A stretch of DNA of 64,000 nucleotides from Gordionus sp. m RMFG-2023 (taxonomy: Eukaryota; Nematomorpha; Gordioida; Chordodea; Parachordodidae). Shown here piece after piece: positions 12,588-23,782 of the stretch (within the stretch, counting starts at the first letter, position 1; the number at the start of each line of letters is the position of its first letter). Under the pieces are notes generated by a model that saw nothing but the letters and a program-made list of their open reading frames with translations, did no database searches and was not told where the DNA came from. The stretch spans positions 28,373,366 to 28,437,365 of the forward strand of contig NC_088777.1 in the NCBI RefSeq assembly GCF_954871325.1, given 5' to 3'. The translations under genes and the position numbers were made by a program.

Positions 12588-15500
12588 TAGACCTGTGCGC
12601 CGGTCGGTCGTTGGCCGGCCGCCGACTTTTTTGGTTACGTCGAAAACGCCGCCGTTTATGAAAATCTCGGCGGCGCACGGCCGGCGCAGAATTTTTTTAA
12701 ATATATACCTTTTTATTCTAATAATTGGTCAACATAACTGTTCTAATTTTTTTAATGCTAAACAGGGTTTTAATTAATTGTTTTTTTTATATATTTTAAA
12801 ATCATAATTATATAGACGTCATTATAGAATTCAATCAATCAAAAATCTAAAATTCCAAAAGTTACCATAATTTTACATATTTTTAAAAGGATGCATCTAC
12901 ATTTTATAAATCTATTAATAATTTTAGTATTATAACAGTAAATAATAAAAATAAAAAATCATTTGGTTGGAAGTTTTTTAATTTCTTACACTTAAAAAGA
13001 GAGAATAAAAAACAATTTCCATAAATTCTGACAAATTTTACTATAATTGTTGCTTAGAAAAGGCTATTGTAAACGATAATGATTTAAATAATCCATTTTC
13101 ACAGTCTTTTTTTTAAATATTATTTTCTCGTATTAAGCCAAATTCTTTAATAAATTAAAATATATGTTTTGTAAAATATAATCTAGATATAAAATTCAAA
13201 ACTTTTCAATCAACATTAGCACAGGAAATTTGTTAAAACACTTGACTTCTGATCATAATATTAAAGAAGATACTTTATCAAAATCGTAAAACTTAAGAAA
13301 ATATTTTATATCCAAACCAAAATTCCAGACAAATTCTAAATCCTAAAAAATAGTTTCTAGGAAGAAACTGTGTTATTATGTTGTGCTGACTTATTACCTT
13401 TTCAATCAATTGATAATATAGGAGTGAAAGATTATTTGAAGATATCAAATTTATAAAAAAATTGATATATTTATCTATAATAGATCTACCTTTATGTCTT
13501 TTTTGTTCTAGTAAAATAGCATTGGCTGCTGAGGAAGGTTTACAATAGTTGAATTTCATAGCCATGCTAACAATATGATTACACAAAACATGAATGATTT
13601 AAATAATATTGGATAATTGCATATTCATTTGTCCTAAACATCTCTGTTTCTGTGTAGCTTTACAACCCAGAATAAATTTATAACAAATTTATTTCTTGAT
13701 AAATTCTCCAAAATTTGTTGTCTAATATAAATTAATGATAAATGATTTTCTGTTATAAATTTCAAAATACTTATTTTAGAAATATTAAGTTATCAATTCT
13801 AATACTGATTTTCCTGACAGAACAACACTAAGCCGTACTGCTCTTAATGATGTTTACCTATCAATATGCACATGTATAAGAACAAATTAACTCAGGGCCA
13901 AAATTTTGCTCAATTACATTCAATATGTGGACAGATCAATACAGAAGAAGAAACTATATTACATTTACACTTCATTTAATAAATGATAATTTTGAAATGA
14001 TTTACTTTAATTTAGCAACTCATTATATGACCCATAAAACAGGTTAGACTATTCTAACTGAGATTGATAAAATAGAAGAGGAATTTAAAAAAGGAAAAAA
14101 GAAGAATGGATGCTGTGCCTAATGTTAGAAAAGGTGTTCGATTAGGTAAATATGAACACCACTTATGTTTGGGTCATGGTTTACACAATCTGGAGATAGT
14201 TAAAAAATTCACCTTGTTGAAATCCCCATCAAAAGAATTGAGAAATTATTACTGCTCTAAGATATAAAACTGCAGAGGTTGAATTTGAATTCAAGGCAGA
14301 ACAAAGAAAATGCCTAAGTACAATAGATTTAACATCAGACATGTTAGATCTTGATAGCACTGATCCATACCCAGATACCCATTTTTAAATTGGCAATACC
14401 AATGATAATAATAATAATTCCACGCATATGAAAACCTTAAAATTAAATGCCCCAACACGTTGGCATAATATATTAATTATGCTAGAAAACCTATTGGATT
14501 AAATAAGAATTTAATTAATAATCTTTTGAAAAGAATTGGGAAACACTTTCTCAAACTATTAAACTATGAATCTGATCTGGTAGAAGAACTATTAGCATTT
14601 CTTTCAAAATTTAAAGAAACTGTCAAATTTCTATAAACTTTTAAAAGATAAAAAAAAAATATTTTAAGAAATTTAATAAATTTTAAATAATCTAAAATTT
14701 CAAAAAAAAATTAAATTAATATATTTGTGTAACGTCGAAATGACCAAAAAAAAGTCGTTTGGCTTCACTGAACCACAAATATTCTTGGAAAAATTGGGTA
14801 GAATTATATTATTTTATTCATTATATGTTAAGCTTTAAGTGTATTACAAATCATTATTTTTTATAAACTAAAAGAAGAAACTTTAATAAAAATATTATAG
14901 ATAAAATTTAATTGTAACCATTTGTCAAACAACATTTTAGCATTAATTTATTTTTTATTTAAAAAATTATCTAGGTATTAGCTTCTCTTTTAGATCCAAG
15001 ATTTCAACAATTGTGTCAAAGTATATAATAGAGCAAAATTGCTCAGCATCAGAATTTATAATATAACATCTTAAACCTATAGAGAATGATGATATTCAGG
15101 TACAAATATAGCTATTGAGGATCAAGAGGAATTTAAATTCAAGTTATTTGACAAAATTGGCAAATAAACATTCAACAAAATACAAATTATGATTCCACGT
15201 TAGGTGACTTAGAACAAGAATGCCACATTCTTCTTGGAAAACGACATTCACAATATATGGATATTCTAAGTTTTTGGAGAGGAAAGAAGAGTGAACTTCC
15301 CTATCTTTCCAGACTCGTTAAAATAATTCTTTGTATTCCGGCGACTAGCACATCCAATGAAAGAGTTTTCTCTACCGCTAGATTGACGTTGAATTCAAGG
15401 AAATCATCATGTCCCGAAAATATAATTTTTATACATGATAATTATAAAATTACGAAATCGATTTTGGATTTATAATGAGTTTTCTAAATAAAGAATAAAA

Positions 15501-15672
15501 AATATGTTGATATCTGTATCTATGTTTATTATTTTAAAAGAAAAATTATTAAGCAATTAAAAAAATTTATGTTATAAATTCATAACTTCGCCGATTTACG
15601 CCGCTTTTGTTGACGGCGGCTAAAAATCGGCGCATCGCCGGCCGCCGATAGTTTCGTCGGCGCACAGGTCTA
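12588..15672 (+). mobile_element. hAT transposon with GC-rich termini (copy 1)
   Basis: The termini TAGACCTGTGCGCCG and its inverted partner CGGCGCACAGGTCTA bound a 3085-bp element flanked by an exact 8-bp duplication, CATATTGC (12580-12587 and 15673-15680), the hAT hallmark. The first and last 80-100 bp are strikingly GC- and CpG-rich (runs such as ggccggccgccg and cggcggc) in otherwise very AT-rich DNA. They contain further inverted GGCCGGCCGCCGA-like blocks. The inside encodes a broken hAT transposase on the + strand. A related copy lies at 32173-34557 in the opposite orientation. Confidence 0.95.
13880..15475 (+). pseudogene. Broken hAT transposase of copy 1
   Basis: Recognisable pieces in hAT order: FNMWTDQYRRRNYITFTLHF (about 13915-13975), the start of the RNase H-like fold with its first Asp; a CLGHGLHNLE block (14165-14195); APTRWHNILIMLENLL (14445-14500); LLDPRFQQLC (about 14985); and an open C-terminal block 15257-15475. 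That block carries FWRGKKSELPYLSRL and PATSTSNERVFSTARLTLNS, the hAT dimerisation signature. Stops and frame changes separate the pieces. The BED-type finger expected upstream was not clearly seen. A 97-codon minus-strand frame at 13293-13586 is not part of it. Confidence 0.82.
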
Positions 15673-16100
15673 CATATTGCTAAAACATGAAAGTCTTGAT
15701 GAAGATATTTTGGGAGATATTATTATCATTTGCTTAAATAGATTTATTAAAATATAATATTATTTTTTGTTGGCTATGGCGATAAATTTTATTTATGAAG
15801 AATTTGATAAAATTAATATTTTAAAAACCTTGTGTTATGTTAGTTAAATAAATTTTAAGCGTTTATTTTTATGCCCTTTAAAGCTTAACCAAATGCTCAT
15901 TCGGATTTTCGTCGAACCCCTCTTGGAGAGTTCACAGCCATGGTTTAAAGGACGTGGTCTTATATGATATCAATTTTTCATTTGAAAACTTATAAAATAA
16001 AACAATGAATTTTTGAAAACTCCTATAAAGTTGAGAATTTATAATTATTTCATAATCCAAAGAAAAAAAGAAAGAATAAAATATATATTTATGATGACAG
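15673..16100. other. Intron or upstream flank, unassigned GC-richer patch
   Basis: This lies between the hAT target duplication and the first recognised NPL4 exon. A less AT-rich patch at about 15880-15957 stays open in one + frame (KLNQMLIRIFVEPLLES) but matches nothing I recognise. It does not fit the NPL4 sequence expected before 16101. Confidence 0.4.
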
Positions 16101-16224
16101 GAACAAAAGTTTGATTCTTGAACCTATAGCTTGCAAAATAAAACCTGGTTGCAAAGAACACAAACCTTGGCCTAAGGGGATATGCACCAAGTGCCAACCC
16201 AATGCTATAACCTTAACTGGACAA
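16101..16224 (+). CDS. NPLOC4: NPL4 exon: end of the NPL4 zinc-finger region
   Basis: After an AG acceptor (tgatgacag) one base closes a split codon, and 41 codons follow to a GTAATT donor. The peptide contains IACKIKPGC and KPWPKGICTKCQPNAITL, matching the vertebrate segment that reads ISCKIKSGC and LPWPNGICTKCQPSAITL. The cysteines (CK..GC...C..C) are those of the zf-NPL4 region that contacts p97 and substrate. It ends in phase 0 and joins directly to the next exon, which starts PYRHVDN as the family does after this point. Local base composition is clearly less AT-rich than the flanks. The preceding exon, expected to end in two bases of a split codon, was not identified. Confidence 0.93.
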
Positions 16225-16359
16225 GTAATTACTTTTCAATAAATGCTATATATTTTTGAAATGAAAATATAGAGAAGCCTCCATTTATATATATCAAATT
16301 TAATCTTGACTAGTAATTAATTTTTTTTAAGGTCTTGAAAACGCAAATTAACTTTAAAA

Positions 16360-16650
16360 GATTAATTAAGAAGGACAAAGACAACTTTGAAAAATCGATC
16401 AAAAAAGGGTCATTTTCATGGACTTTTTTTAATCGAATGACACTTTGTATGATTATATATGTTGTGAAAACCTGTACAATTAAATTTTTTAAGCTCTAAT
16501 TTAATTAGATCCGGAGATATGGCGAATCAAAGATAAAAATGGACTCCCTTTCTAATTCGACAAAACCGATATAAATAAACATTACTCAAAAATATAAATG
16601 ATAGAGACCTATATTTGGTATCATTATATAGTCCTTAAATCCGTAATTAA
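16360..16650 (+). repeat. Dispersed repeat, copy 1
   Basis: About 290 bp here match the reverse complement of about 26600-26890. Shared phrases are gattatatatgttgtga, ttttttaagctc against tttttaagctc, ccctttctaattcg against ccctttcttaattcg, and gcctatatttggta against acctatatttggta. No coding capacity and no clear ends are visible. It is probably an unclassified interspersed element. Confidence 0.65.
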
Positions 16651-18170
16651 ATATAAAAAAATCTCAGGTGTTTATTTATTTCGGGAAAGGTAAAGGTTGA
16701 TATTTTAACATTTACTTGAGCATAAAATTTTCTACAAATTGGTATATATGTTTATTAAATCAATTGATGCTGAAAAAATTAGGTTTGGATAACCATTGTT
16801 TTTTTAGTTATTTATATCGATAAAAAAGGCATTGTCGATGGTGATGTGTTAAAAAAGTAAATTATTTTCTACATATAATTAAAAAACCAACATTTACTTA
16901 ATTTTGAAATAAATTTATTTAGTCACTGATTTCCATTTTGTTGTGGTTTTAAACGTGGATATAAGCAGCCCCTTCTTTTGTACAATTTCTACAATGTCAT
17001 TGACAGATGTATATAATCATTTATCTTTATTAGATGGAAAATGAAAGCTGGAGAGGGTCCATGTAGATGCAGAAAGCTACCTTTCTTTTCTTTGGCCATT
17101 TCATACCTACAACAGCCACCAAAATTTATCATGCAAACATGTTATGCAATTAATATCATTCATTCTAAATCTCGTATCTTGATTGATACGTAATATTTTC
17201 CACTTTAACTTAGTAAAGCACACGCAATAACTGGCACACAAAATATACACGTGGTTATTCCACTAGGTCTGAGAACTATTATAACAAAAATTTATTCAAA
17301 GGCTCACAAATAAAGTGAAAATTATTACTTATCAAAATACGAGATTTCGAGTGAATTATAGTTATGTAACTGTTATGTAACTTGTTTGTACGGTAACATT
17401 TATAAATGAAATAGTGAAAGAAGTGGAAGTTACCTCTCCATCCTTTTTAATTCTACCTAATGAACATAAATTATATTCATATATCAATAACATAGGAATT
17501 GTAGTTGCCCTAATAGCAATCCGCCGTACTTACACGCTTACCTCCATAGACTTTTTAAAAACCAAAAAATGTAAATCAATGACTAAATATGATATTTTAT
17601 TTCAAAACTAAGTAATTGTTGTTTTTTAAATTATAAATTTTAATTATTATGAAAAAATTTGATTTTTGAGGAGCCAGTTTCTTATTCGGAATTTAGTAAT
17701 AATAAAAATACAATAAAATAAATTGTTAAAAGAAATTCTTTTTTCGAACGGGGTCAATTTAAATAAATATTTAATTTTTAATATCTTAAAATCATAAGTG
17801 ATTACATTTTATATATAATAAAAATGTATTTTTACCCTCCACCCTTCCCCCCCCCCTCTCCCAATCAAAATTTTACAAATATTTGAATATCAATTTTCCA
17901 ACATAAAACTTATTTTTTATAAATAAATTTTATTAAAATTTCCTTTCCTTGTGAGTACATTAACATTATTCAAAAATATTAATAAAATGGAAAAATTTTA
18001 AGTCAAAGAGATTGAAATCAAATGGTAATTTATTTTATTATTATGTATAAATATTTTATTAAATTCAAAATTATTGGTAAGTTAGAATTAATAAGTATTT
18101 TTTTTTAATATTAATTATTAAAATATCTATAATATTTTAAATATTTTATTTTTACTTCAAAGAACAGAAG
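16651..18170. other. No gene seen in intron
   Basis: Intronic AT-rich DNA. A somewhat GC-richer patch at about 17030-17130 has short open frames on both strands but no recognisable motif. A C-run occurs at 17848-17858. The 65-codon frame at 17414-17611 has no family features. Confidence 0.45.
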
Positions 18171-19079
18171 AAATAGAAATACAAAAGTTAAATAAGGCTG
18201 AGCATGAAAAAAAGTAATGTGTCGTCAGAAGCGATATCATTATTGAATTCAATTGATCAATCAGAGTTTATCATTGCTGCTAGTTGCATCAATATTATTT
18301 TTAGCTCACTACTTTGTAGAAATTTACAAAAACTAAATTTAGATTTGGTTCAGGTTATTGATTTGGCGGAAAATATATATGAACAGGTAGATACAATAAG
18401 AATGAATGTAGATGAATATTTTCATAATATTTATATAGACGTTGAATCGAAGGCTAAATTTTATGATATAACACTAATTAAACCTCATCTAGCACCTGGG
18501 CAATTATTGAGATGTAAAATAAATATTGGCTCAACTGAAGAATATTATAAAATATCCACTTTCATCCCATTCTTAGATACTTTTTTATCGCAATTAAAAG
18601 TACGGTTTTTAGATACAAGTCTTTAGCAATCTTCAAGTTTTAATATACCCAAAAATCCATCTTCGTTTTCTAATGCCACTATTGGTAAAATTAAATATTT
18701 AGCAAAATTTTATTCCTATGATATTGATACTGAAATAAATTTAATCAGTGAATTCGAATTGTGGTATAAATATTTACTACGTTTAGCTATTTTACCTGAG
18801 CATGCTATTGATGCGCTCAATCGGTGTAAAGAAACCTTGGTTCAAATTTCTAATATTTTGAAGTTGTTTTATATTCTACCATGTTTGCCTATTATAACAT
18901 GTACGAATGAAAGGATTTTCCAACTTAAGAAGTTTGAAAACATATTTATGAAATACTACTTCCGAATCTCGGCTAAATGGGTTAGCTCTGTTAAATATCC
19001 ACAGAGATTTGGTTCCAACGACAAACAAAATTCTTGATGAATTGGCAACATTCCCACGAAAATTAAAAATCACATTATA
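18171..19079 (+). pseudogene. hAT transposase C-terminal remnant
   Basis: The frame 18204-18626 and those following match the C-terminal third of TTF/DUF4371-type hAT transposases, the THAP/52-kDa repressor-like group. Pieces are AENIYEQVDTIRMNVDEYFH, PGQLLRCKINIGSTEEYYKI, STFIPFLDTFLSQLKVRF, then LAKFYSYDID and ELWYKYLL, LPEHAIDALNRCKETL, ILKLFYILPCLPIITCTNER (degenerate form of the LPVTTASAER motif), and a tail KILDELATFPRKLKI. Stops and frame changes make it a pseudogene. No zinc finger or DDE core lies upstream and no termini are visible, so this is a truncated copy. Confidence 0.78.
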
Positions 19080-19169
19080 ATTATAGTATTTAATAAAAAA
19101 TTTTGTATAATTATGTATTTGATAAGAAGTTGTTTTTTAAATTATTTTCTAGTCAATATTTTATAGTTT

Positions 19170-19383
19170 TGTTAAACGCCTCGTTTTGAGCCGATTTTTA
19201 AAAACGGCTAACTCAGTTATTTATCCAGAAAAATATTAGCAAGCCTGAAAATTTTGTTCATAGAAGAAGCAAAGGTCTTGACATATAGTATCGAAATTTC
19301 GAGGCTTAGTTAATATTTTTCTGGCGAAAATATTGAGTTAGCCTATTTTTAAAAATCGGCTCAAAATGAGCCGTTTAACAACA
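19170..19383. mobile_element. MITE family 1, copy a (GTTAAACGGCTC ends)
   Basis: A 214-bp element with inverted ends. On the left, TGTTAAACG is followed by gagccgatttttaaaaacgg and ctaactca. On the right the mirror is tgagttagcc, aaaaatcggctc and ccgtttaacaaca. The middle contains gcaagcctgaaaattttgttcata. Copy b at 62652-62865 has the same ends, length and middle. There is no coding capacity. No clear target duplication is visible for this copy. Confidence 0.85.
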
Positions 19384-19679
19384 TTAATATTTTATACACA
19401 CCACTATTAGTATTTTCAATAAAAAAATTATATTATACTTATATTGTATGAGAATTTAAGCTGAGGCTAGTTTTTAAAGCAAATTTTATAAAAAAAATGA
19501 CATTAAACTTTATTTCAACTTTACATTTAAAAAACTTTATTAAATATAATATACCTAACTAAAAATAATAAAAAATAGGCTTGTAATATCCATTAACACC
19601 AATTAGTAAATAATAGTTACAAATAGAAATATAATTATTATTAAATTATGAATAATTTAATGGAATAGCTAAAACATAA

Positions 19680-19762
19680 GACCTGGCCGAAGGCACCCTC
19701 CCCCCCCCCCAAAAAAAAAAATTCAAACCACCCCCCATAAGAAAATCTTGGATACGCCACTG
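19680..19762. mobile_element. Solo hAT terminus with C-run
   Basis: The right edge, in reverse complement, reads CAGTGGCGTATCCAAGATTT followed by a G-run, the terminus style of TTF-type hAT elements and similar to the end at 2591. Only this end is present. It is cut close to the start of the long-inverted-repeat element at 19848. The apparent peptide WRIQDFLMGGG across it is a translation of the terminus, not a gene. Confidence 0.6.
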
Positions 19763-20217
19763 AACAACTAAATATAAGTGATTACGACACTCCACACCTA
19801 CAAGCCAAAGAAGAGCATATACAGCTGATAGCAAAATCATAATATAAGGTGAATTTCATATCAAATCATCAATGTTTCAACCAAACCCCTTTTAATTTTT
19901 CTTAGATTTTGCATACTGGTAGTAAATACTATAACTAAGAAAAAAATGAAATTTTATCTTCCAACACTGTTTACCCGCTAAGATATGGGCGTTTAAAGCG
20001 CCGAAAAATGGTACATTTTTGACAAAATGTACCTCATTTATTTCCAAATATCTCGAGAAATAATTTGAATTTTATTATGTAGCTTAATAATAGTTCTTTA
20101 ATATGACATAAAAATAAATATAATAGAAATCTGATTAATGTTGAAAACTGGATGTATAAAACCGGAAATAGCCATAGAAAAAAAGTATTTTTTTCAAAAT
20201 TTTTTCCCTGTATTTAG

Positions 20218-20969
20218 CAGGGTTGGCAAGTCGGTCAATTGACCAGTCAAATTCAGTCAATTGACCGGTCAATTGACCCTAGAAGTATTTGACCTGTCAA
20301 ATACTCTAAAAAATTTAAAGGAAAAATAAATTAAAAATATGTTTAAAAAAGGGAAAAACGATGTTTGCTTATTTTTTGTGTCCACAATATCAAGAGGAAA
20401 ACTCACAAGTATGTGATATAATTCAAGAATTAGCTATTTTACAAGGTTGTGATGACCAAAATATTTTAAGTGATATAATTAATTTCAGAAGCAAAAACAG
20501 CATGTTTAATTAGCAAATTATGTGGAAAGTAATTTCCAGAAACAATCAATTCCGACCTAGTTAATAGATTAAACTTTGTCCATCCTGCCCATTAAGAGAC
20601 TAACAATTCCTAGTTCTACTTCTCCCTTAGAAAGAAAAAGGTCGATTTGGGTTAATATTCTTATGAAAATAGAAATCGATTGAAAATCTAAGACATCAGG
20701 AAAATTGATTAAAAAATATTAAAGAAAATGATAATATTGAATATAGATTAGAACAAAACTCTGCTACAGATAGCTACATGTTAGTTATTGAATGACAATG
20801 AATTTTAAAAATTAATATTATAGATTCATTTTACTATTATATTCAAAATAAAGTTAATATTAACTTAAAAAAACATATATTTGAATTTGACCGTATTTGA
20901 CCATATTTGACCTGTCAAATATCGGTCAATTGACCGAAACGTATTTTACCAGTCAAATGCACAACCCTG
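20218..20969. mobile_element. Nonautonomous hAT element inside copy 1
   Basis: The inverted ends CAGGGTTGGC and (reverse complement) CAGGGTTGTGC are followed on both sides by repeated GGTCAATTGACC palindromes and TTTGACxxGTCAAAT blocks. CAGGG ends suit hAT. It interrupts the left arm of the long-inverted-repeat transposon: arm homology resumes at once on both sides. The 752-bp interior shows no convincing gene. No clean 8-bp duplication remains. Confidence 0.82.
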
Positions 20970-21308
20970 AGTTAGATATATAACTCCTTTATATTTGTAC
21001 CAAATCCTAGACTGGGATGAACATGGGTCAATAAGTTATGACTCTTTATATGGCTTAAATTGATCAAATTTAACATAAATTAGCTATGAAATAATGTTTA
21101 TTTATAAATTATATCCAAATGATAGGCCCTTACTTTTTTTTTATCTTTAACAAATTTTTTTAGAGGTGGCTGGGTTATTGTGCTTTATTTAAAACTTTAG
21201 TTAAATTTTGTCTCCAATAACTTGACAAAATAATTTTAAATATTTTATTTATCATAAAATAATCTACCAAAAATTAACATTCAACAATAATTCTTTCCCC
21301 TTATCATC

Positions 21309-22056
21309 AAAAATGAAAGAAAGACTTAATATATTATTTGACGCGAATTCAATGGATTATATAACATTCAAACAATGGATAGCTATCAATCGAACTGAAA
21401 CACTTATAAATTCGCCGACGTAGATTATTTGTAGTGCAGGACCATGCACAAGGATTTAATTGTACCAATAATCAGACCACTATTAACCCTTTTATGATTT
21501 TTTACTGCAAGGACAACATAATATATTCGATTGTTTAAAGCACAAAGTATGTGCATAATATTTATTTCAAACAAAATTGATCCTATTCTTGAAAGAAAGA
21601 TTTAATAGAGTGGCTAAAATTTATTATTTTTCCGATGGGCAGTAACCCAATATAAAAATAAATAAGACTTCATTAATCTTTACAATCATGAAAATGTTTT
21701 TGGGATAAAGGCTGAGTGACATTTTTTGAAACCGCACATGGTAAAAGTCCCTGCGACAGTTTAGGGGGCGTAACTAAACAGTTAGCAGCTCGAGCAAGCT
21801 TGCAACGCCCATTTGTTCACATATGACAACAATGGATTTATTTAACTAAGCAAAAAAATTTCCATAGGGTAAATTTTATATTTGTGAGCAATAATGAATA
21901 TATTAACATATAAAATCATCTTGAAAGTAGGTTTTTGAGAGTAAAGAGAATTTCTGGAACACAAAAGTTTCATGCTTTTATTCTCCTGGTCAAAACAAAA
22001 GTCAAAATTTATTCAAATGGTTTGGATGATTTAATAGATATAGATATAGATCTTTG
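21309..22056 (+). pseudogene. Broken transposase, SDG-QYK family (copy 1)
   Basis: Pieces in order: NSMDYITFKQWIAINRTE (about 21340-21400); VAKIYYFSDGQ with NIKINK (about 21612-21665); EWHFFETAHGK-like sequence across a frame change (21710-21745); CDSLGGVTKQLAARASLQRP (about 21750-21810); then GTQKFHAFIPLV-like sequence (about 21957-21995). The order and motifs match a family of uncharacterised arthropod transposase-like proteins (YFSDGxxxQYKNxxNF...HFFATSHGKGxCDGxGGTxKRLA). Several stops and frame changes break it, and the N-terminal half seen in the copy at 42398 is absent. Confidence 0.8.
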
Positions 22057-22679
22057 ATTGTATTATATGTAATTATAAAATTTGAGGCAAATAAAGCTAT
22101 AAATATGTTTAGAAATATTTTGTCACGTAATTTCGAGACAAAATTTAAAATGTTGAAGCACATTATCCCATCCACCTCTCAAATATTTTATTAAAGATAA
22201 AAAAAAAGTAAGGGTCTATCATTTAGACATAATTTTTTAATAAACATTTCATAACTATTCATTAAATTTAAATATGATGATATTTATATTAAATTTGATC
22301 AATTTAATCCATATAAAGAGTCATAACTCCTAGACCCATATTCACCCCAGTCTAGGATTTGGTACAAATATAAAGCAGTGTGATTGATATCTATCTACAG
22401 AAATTTTTTTTGAAATATACCTTTTTTGAATGGCTATTTCCGGTTTTATACATCCGATTATCGATATTAATCAGGTATCTATCATATTTATTTGTATGAC
22501 ATATTAAAGAACTATTATTAAGCTACATAATAAAATTTAAATTATTTCTCTAACATAATTATTTCTCGAGATATTTGAAAATAAATGGTGTGCATTTTGT
22601 CAAAAATATACCATTTTTCCACACTTTAAACGCCCATATCTATTAAATCGATTAAAGTTTAAAAAACGATAATGAATTT

Positions 22680-23040
22680 TATTTATTATCCAATTTAACT
22701 TCCAATAATATGCAATTTGATTAACCTCGATAATATAATATTACATGTCGGAAAGTTATAATATAATACAAATAACGTCCTTTTAAAATATATAACGTGA
22801 CCTTTTAAAATATATCTTAACCTTTACAATAATAAATATTCAGATGTAACATATCTTCTTTCCCACGAAGTTAAGATCGTCTACCAATCTTTTTATTTAC
22901 CAAGTTCAAGTTCATCTATTAATTTTTTTGTTGGCTTAACCCGTTTGCCTTCCTTTTTGAGTTCAATTGTTATTATTGATTTGATTTCGTCTGATTATAT
23001 TTATATCTATTGTTAATCATTTTGATTTTTACATTTGTTG
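22680..23040 (-). mobile_element. Gypsy fragment related to the copy at 7640-12560
   Basis: About 22700-22790 resembles 12390-12480 (ttaacttccaataatatgcaatt against ttaacttctaatattatgcaat), probably LTR sequence. About 22950-23060 resembles 9330-9450, just upstream of the FGFPW protease-region motif. It is a joined, rearranged, old fragment with no open frame. Confidence 0.55.
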
Positions 23041-23520
23041 GTAACGATAAGTCAAATTCTATAATCCACGGAAATCTAAATAGGCTGTGTCAAATTTTAT
23101 AATCCACGGAAATCCAAATAGGCTGTATCAATCATTTTGATAGTGCCCTTTATCATTATCATAAATTCTATAATCCATGGAAATCTAAATAGGCTGCATC
23201 AATCATTTTGATAGTGCCCTTTATTATTATAAATTCTATAATCCATGGAAATCTAAATAGGCTGCATCAAATTCTATAATCCATTGAAATCTAAATAGGT
23301 TCCATCAATCATTTTGACAGTGCCCTTTACCATTATCATAAATTCTATAATCCATGGAAATCTTAATAAGCTGCATCAATCATTTTGAGAGTGCCCTTTA
23401 CCATTATCATAAATTCTATAATCCATGGAAATCTAAATAGGCTGCATCAATCATTTTGATAGTGCCCTTTATCATTATAAATTCTATAATCCATGGAAAT
23501 CTAAATAAGCTGCATCGTGC
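23040..23520. repeat. Minisatellite grown from a Gypsy segment, about 8 units
   Basis: The phrase aattctataatccatggaaatctaaatag recurs near 23065, 23103, 23174, 23242, 23280, 23351, 23422 and 23490. Spacing is mostly about 70 bp, with two short units of about 38 bp. The full unit also carries gctgcatcaatcattttgatagtgccctttatcatt. The core matches 9440-9470 in the Gypsy copy (aattctgtagtccatggaaatccaaatag), which reads FGFPWTTEF on the minus strand. The array therefore arose by amplification of a protease-region segment. Confidence 0.88.
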
Positions 23521-23782
23521 CTTTATCATAAATTTTATAACTTTGTTTAAGTTTAATATATATACTGTATTTTTTTTTACATTTAGCCTAAATATATACT
23601 GTGTAAAAAATGTAAATATAAAATAGTTTTATAAAAATGTTAATTTTGTTAATAAAAACTTATAATATTTGATCAAAAATTATAATTTAATGTTGAGCAT
23701 GTTTAATCTATAATATATAACGTGTCAAAGTCACAGTGTCATAATTTATAATATATATATAAAAAATCGTGAATTTTGAAAA

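Larger units (their letters stand above)
19848..22643 (+). mobile_element. Long-inverted-repeat DNA transposon, copy 1
   Basis: The left arm (19848-20217, continuing 20970-21190 after an inserted MITE) matches the reverse complement of about 22150-22643. Shared blocks include aaaccggaaatagcca, taaagaactattattaagct, tctcgagatattt, ctagactggggtgaa-type and gggtctatcatttaga-type sequence. Arms were about 600 bp; the right arm lacks its outer 130 bp. The outer left end GGTGAATTTCATATCAAATC with ATTTTGCATAC further in resembles the end of the element at 41562 (GGGTAATTCCATACCAAATC, ATTTTGCATAC). The inside holds a broken transposase of the same family. The superfamily was not identified. Confidence 0.85.

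Noticed and set aside
12595-12777. 60-codon open frame with Arg/Pro-rich start
   Set aside because: It is a translation of the GC-rich terminus of hAT copy 1.
13293-13586. 97-codon minus-strand frame
   Set aside because: It lies antisense within a hAT whose coding strand is plus, and it shows no recognisable domain.
15880-15957. Possible NPL4 exon before 16101
   Set aside because: GC-richer and open in one frame, but the peptide matches neither the zinc-finger region nor the LTGG/LRKL segment expected just upstream, and no compatible splice sites were convincing.
17030-17130. Possible conserved exon on either strand
   Set aside because: Short open stretches without a recognisable motif or splice sites that fit NPL4, which has no sequence missing between 16224 and 31785.
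19646-19840. 64-codon minus frame containing WRIQDFLMGGG
   Set aside because: This peptide is a common artefact of translating hAT termini with a G-run.
23040-23520. CRISPR-like array
   Set aside because: Units are direct copies without unique spacers, unit lengths vary, and the sequence is animal nuclear DNA with a retrotransposon origin for the unit.
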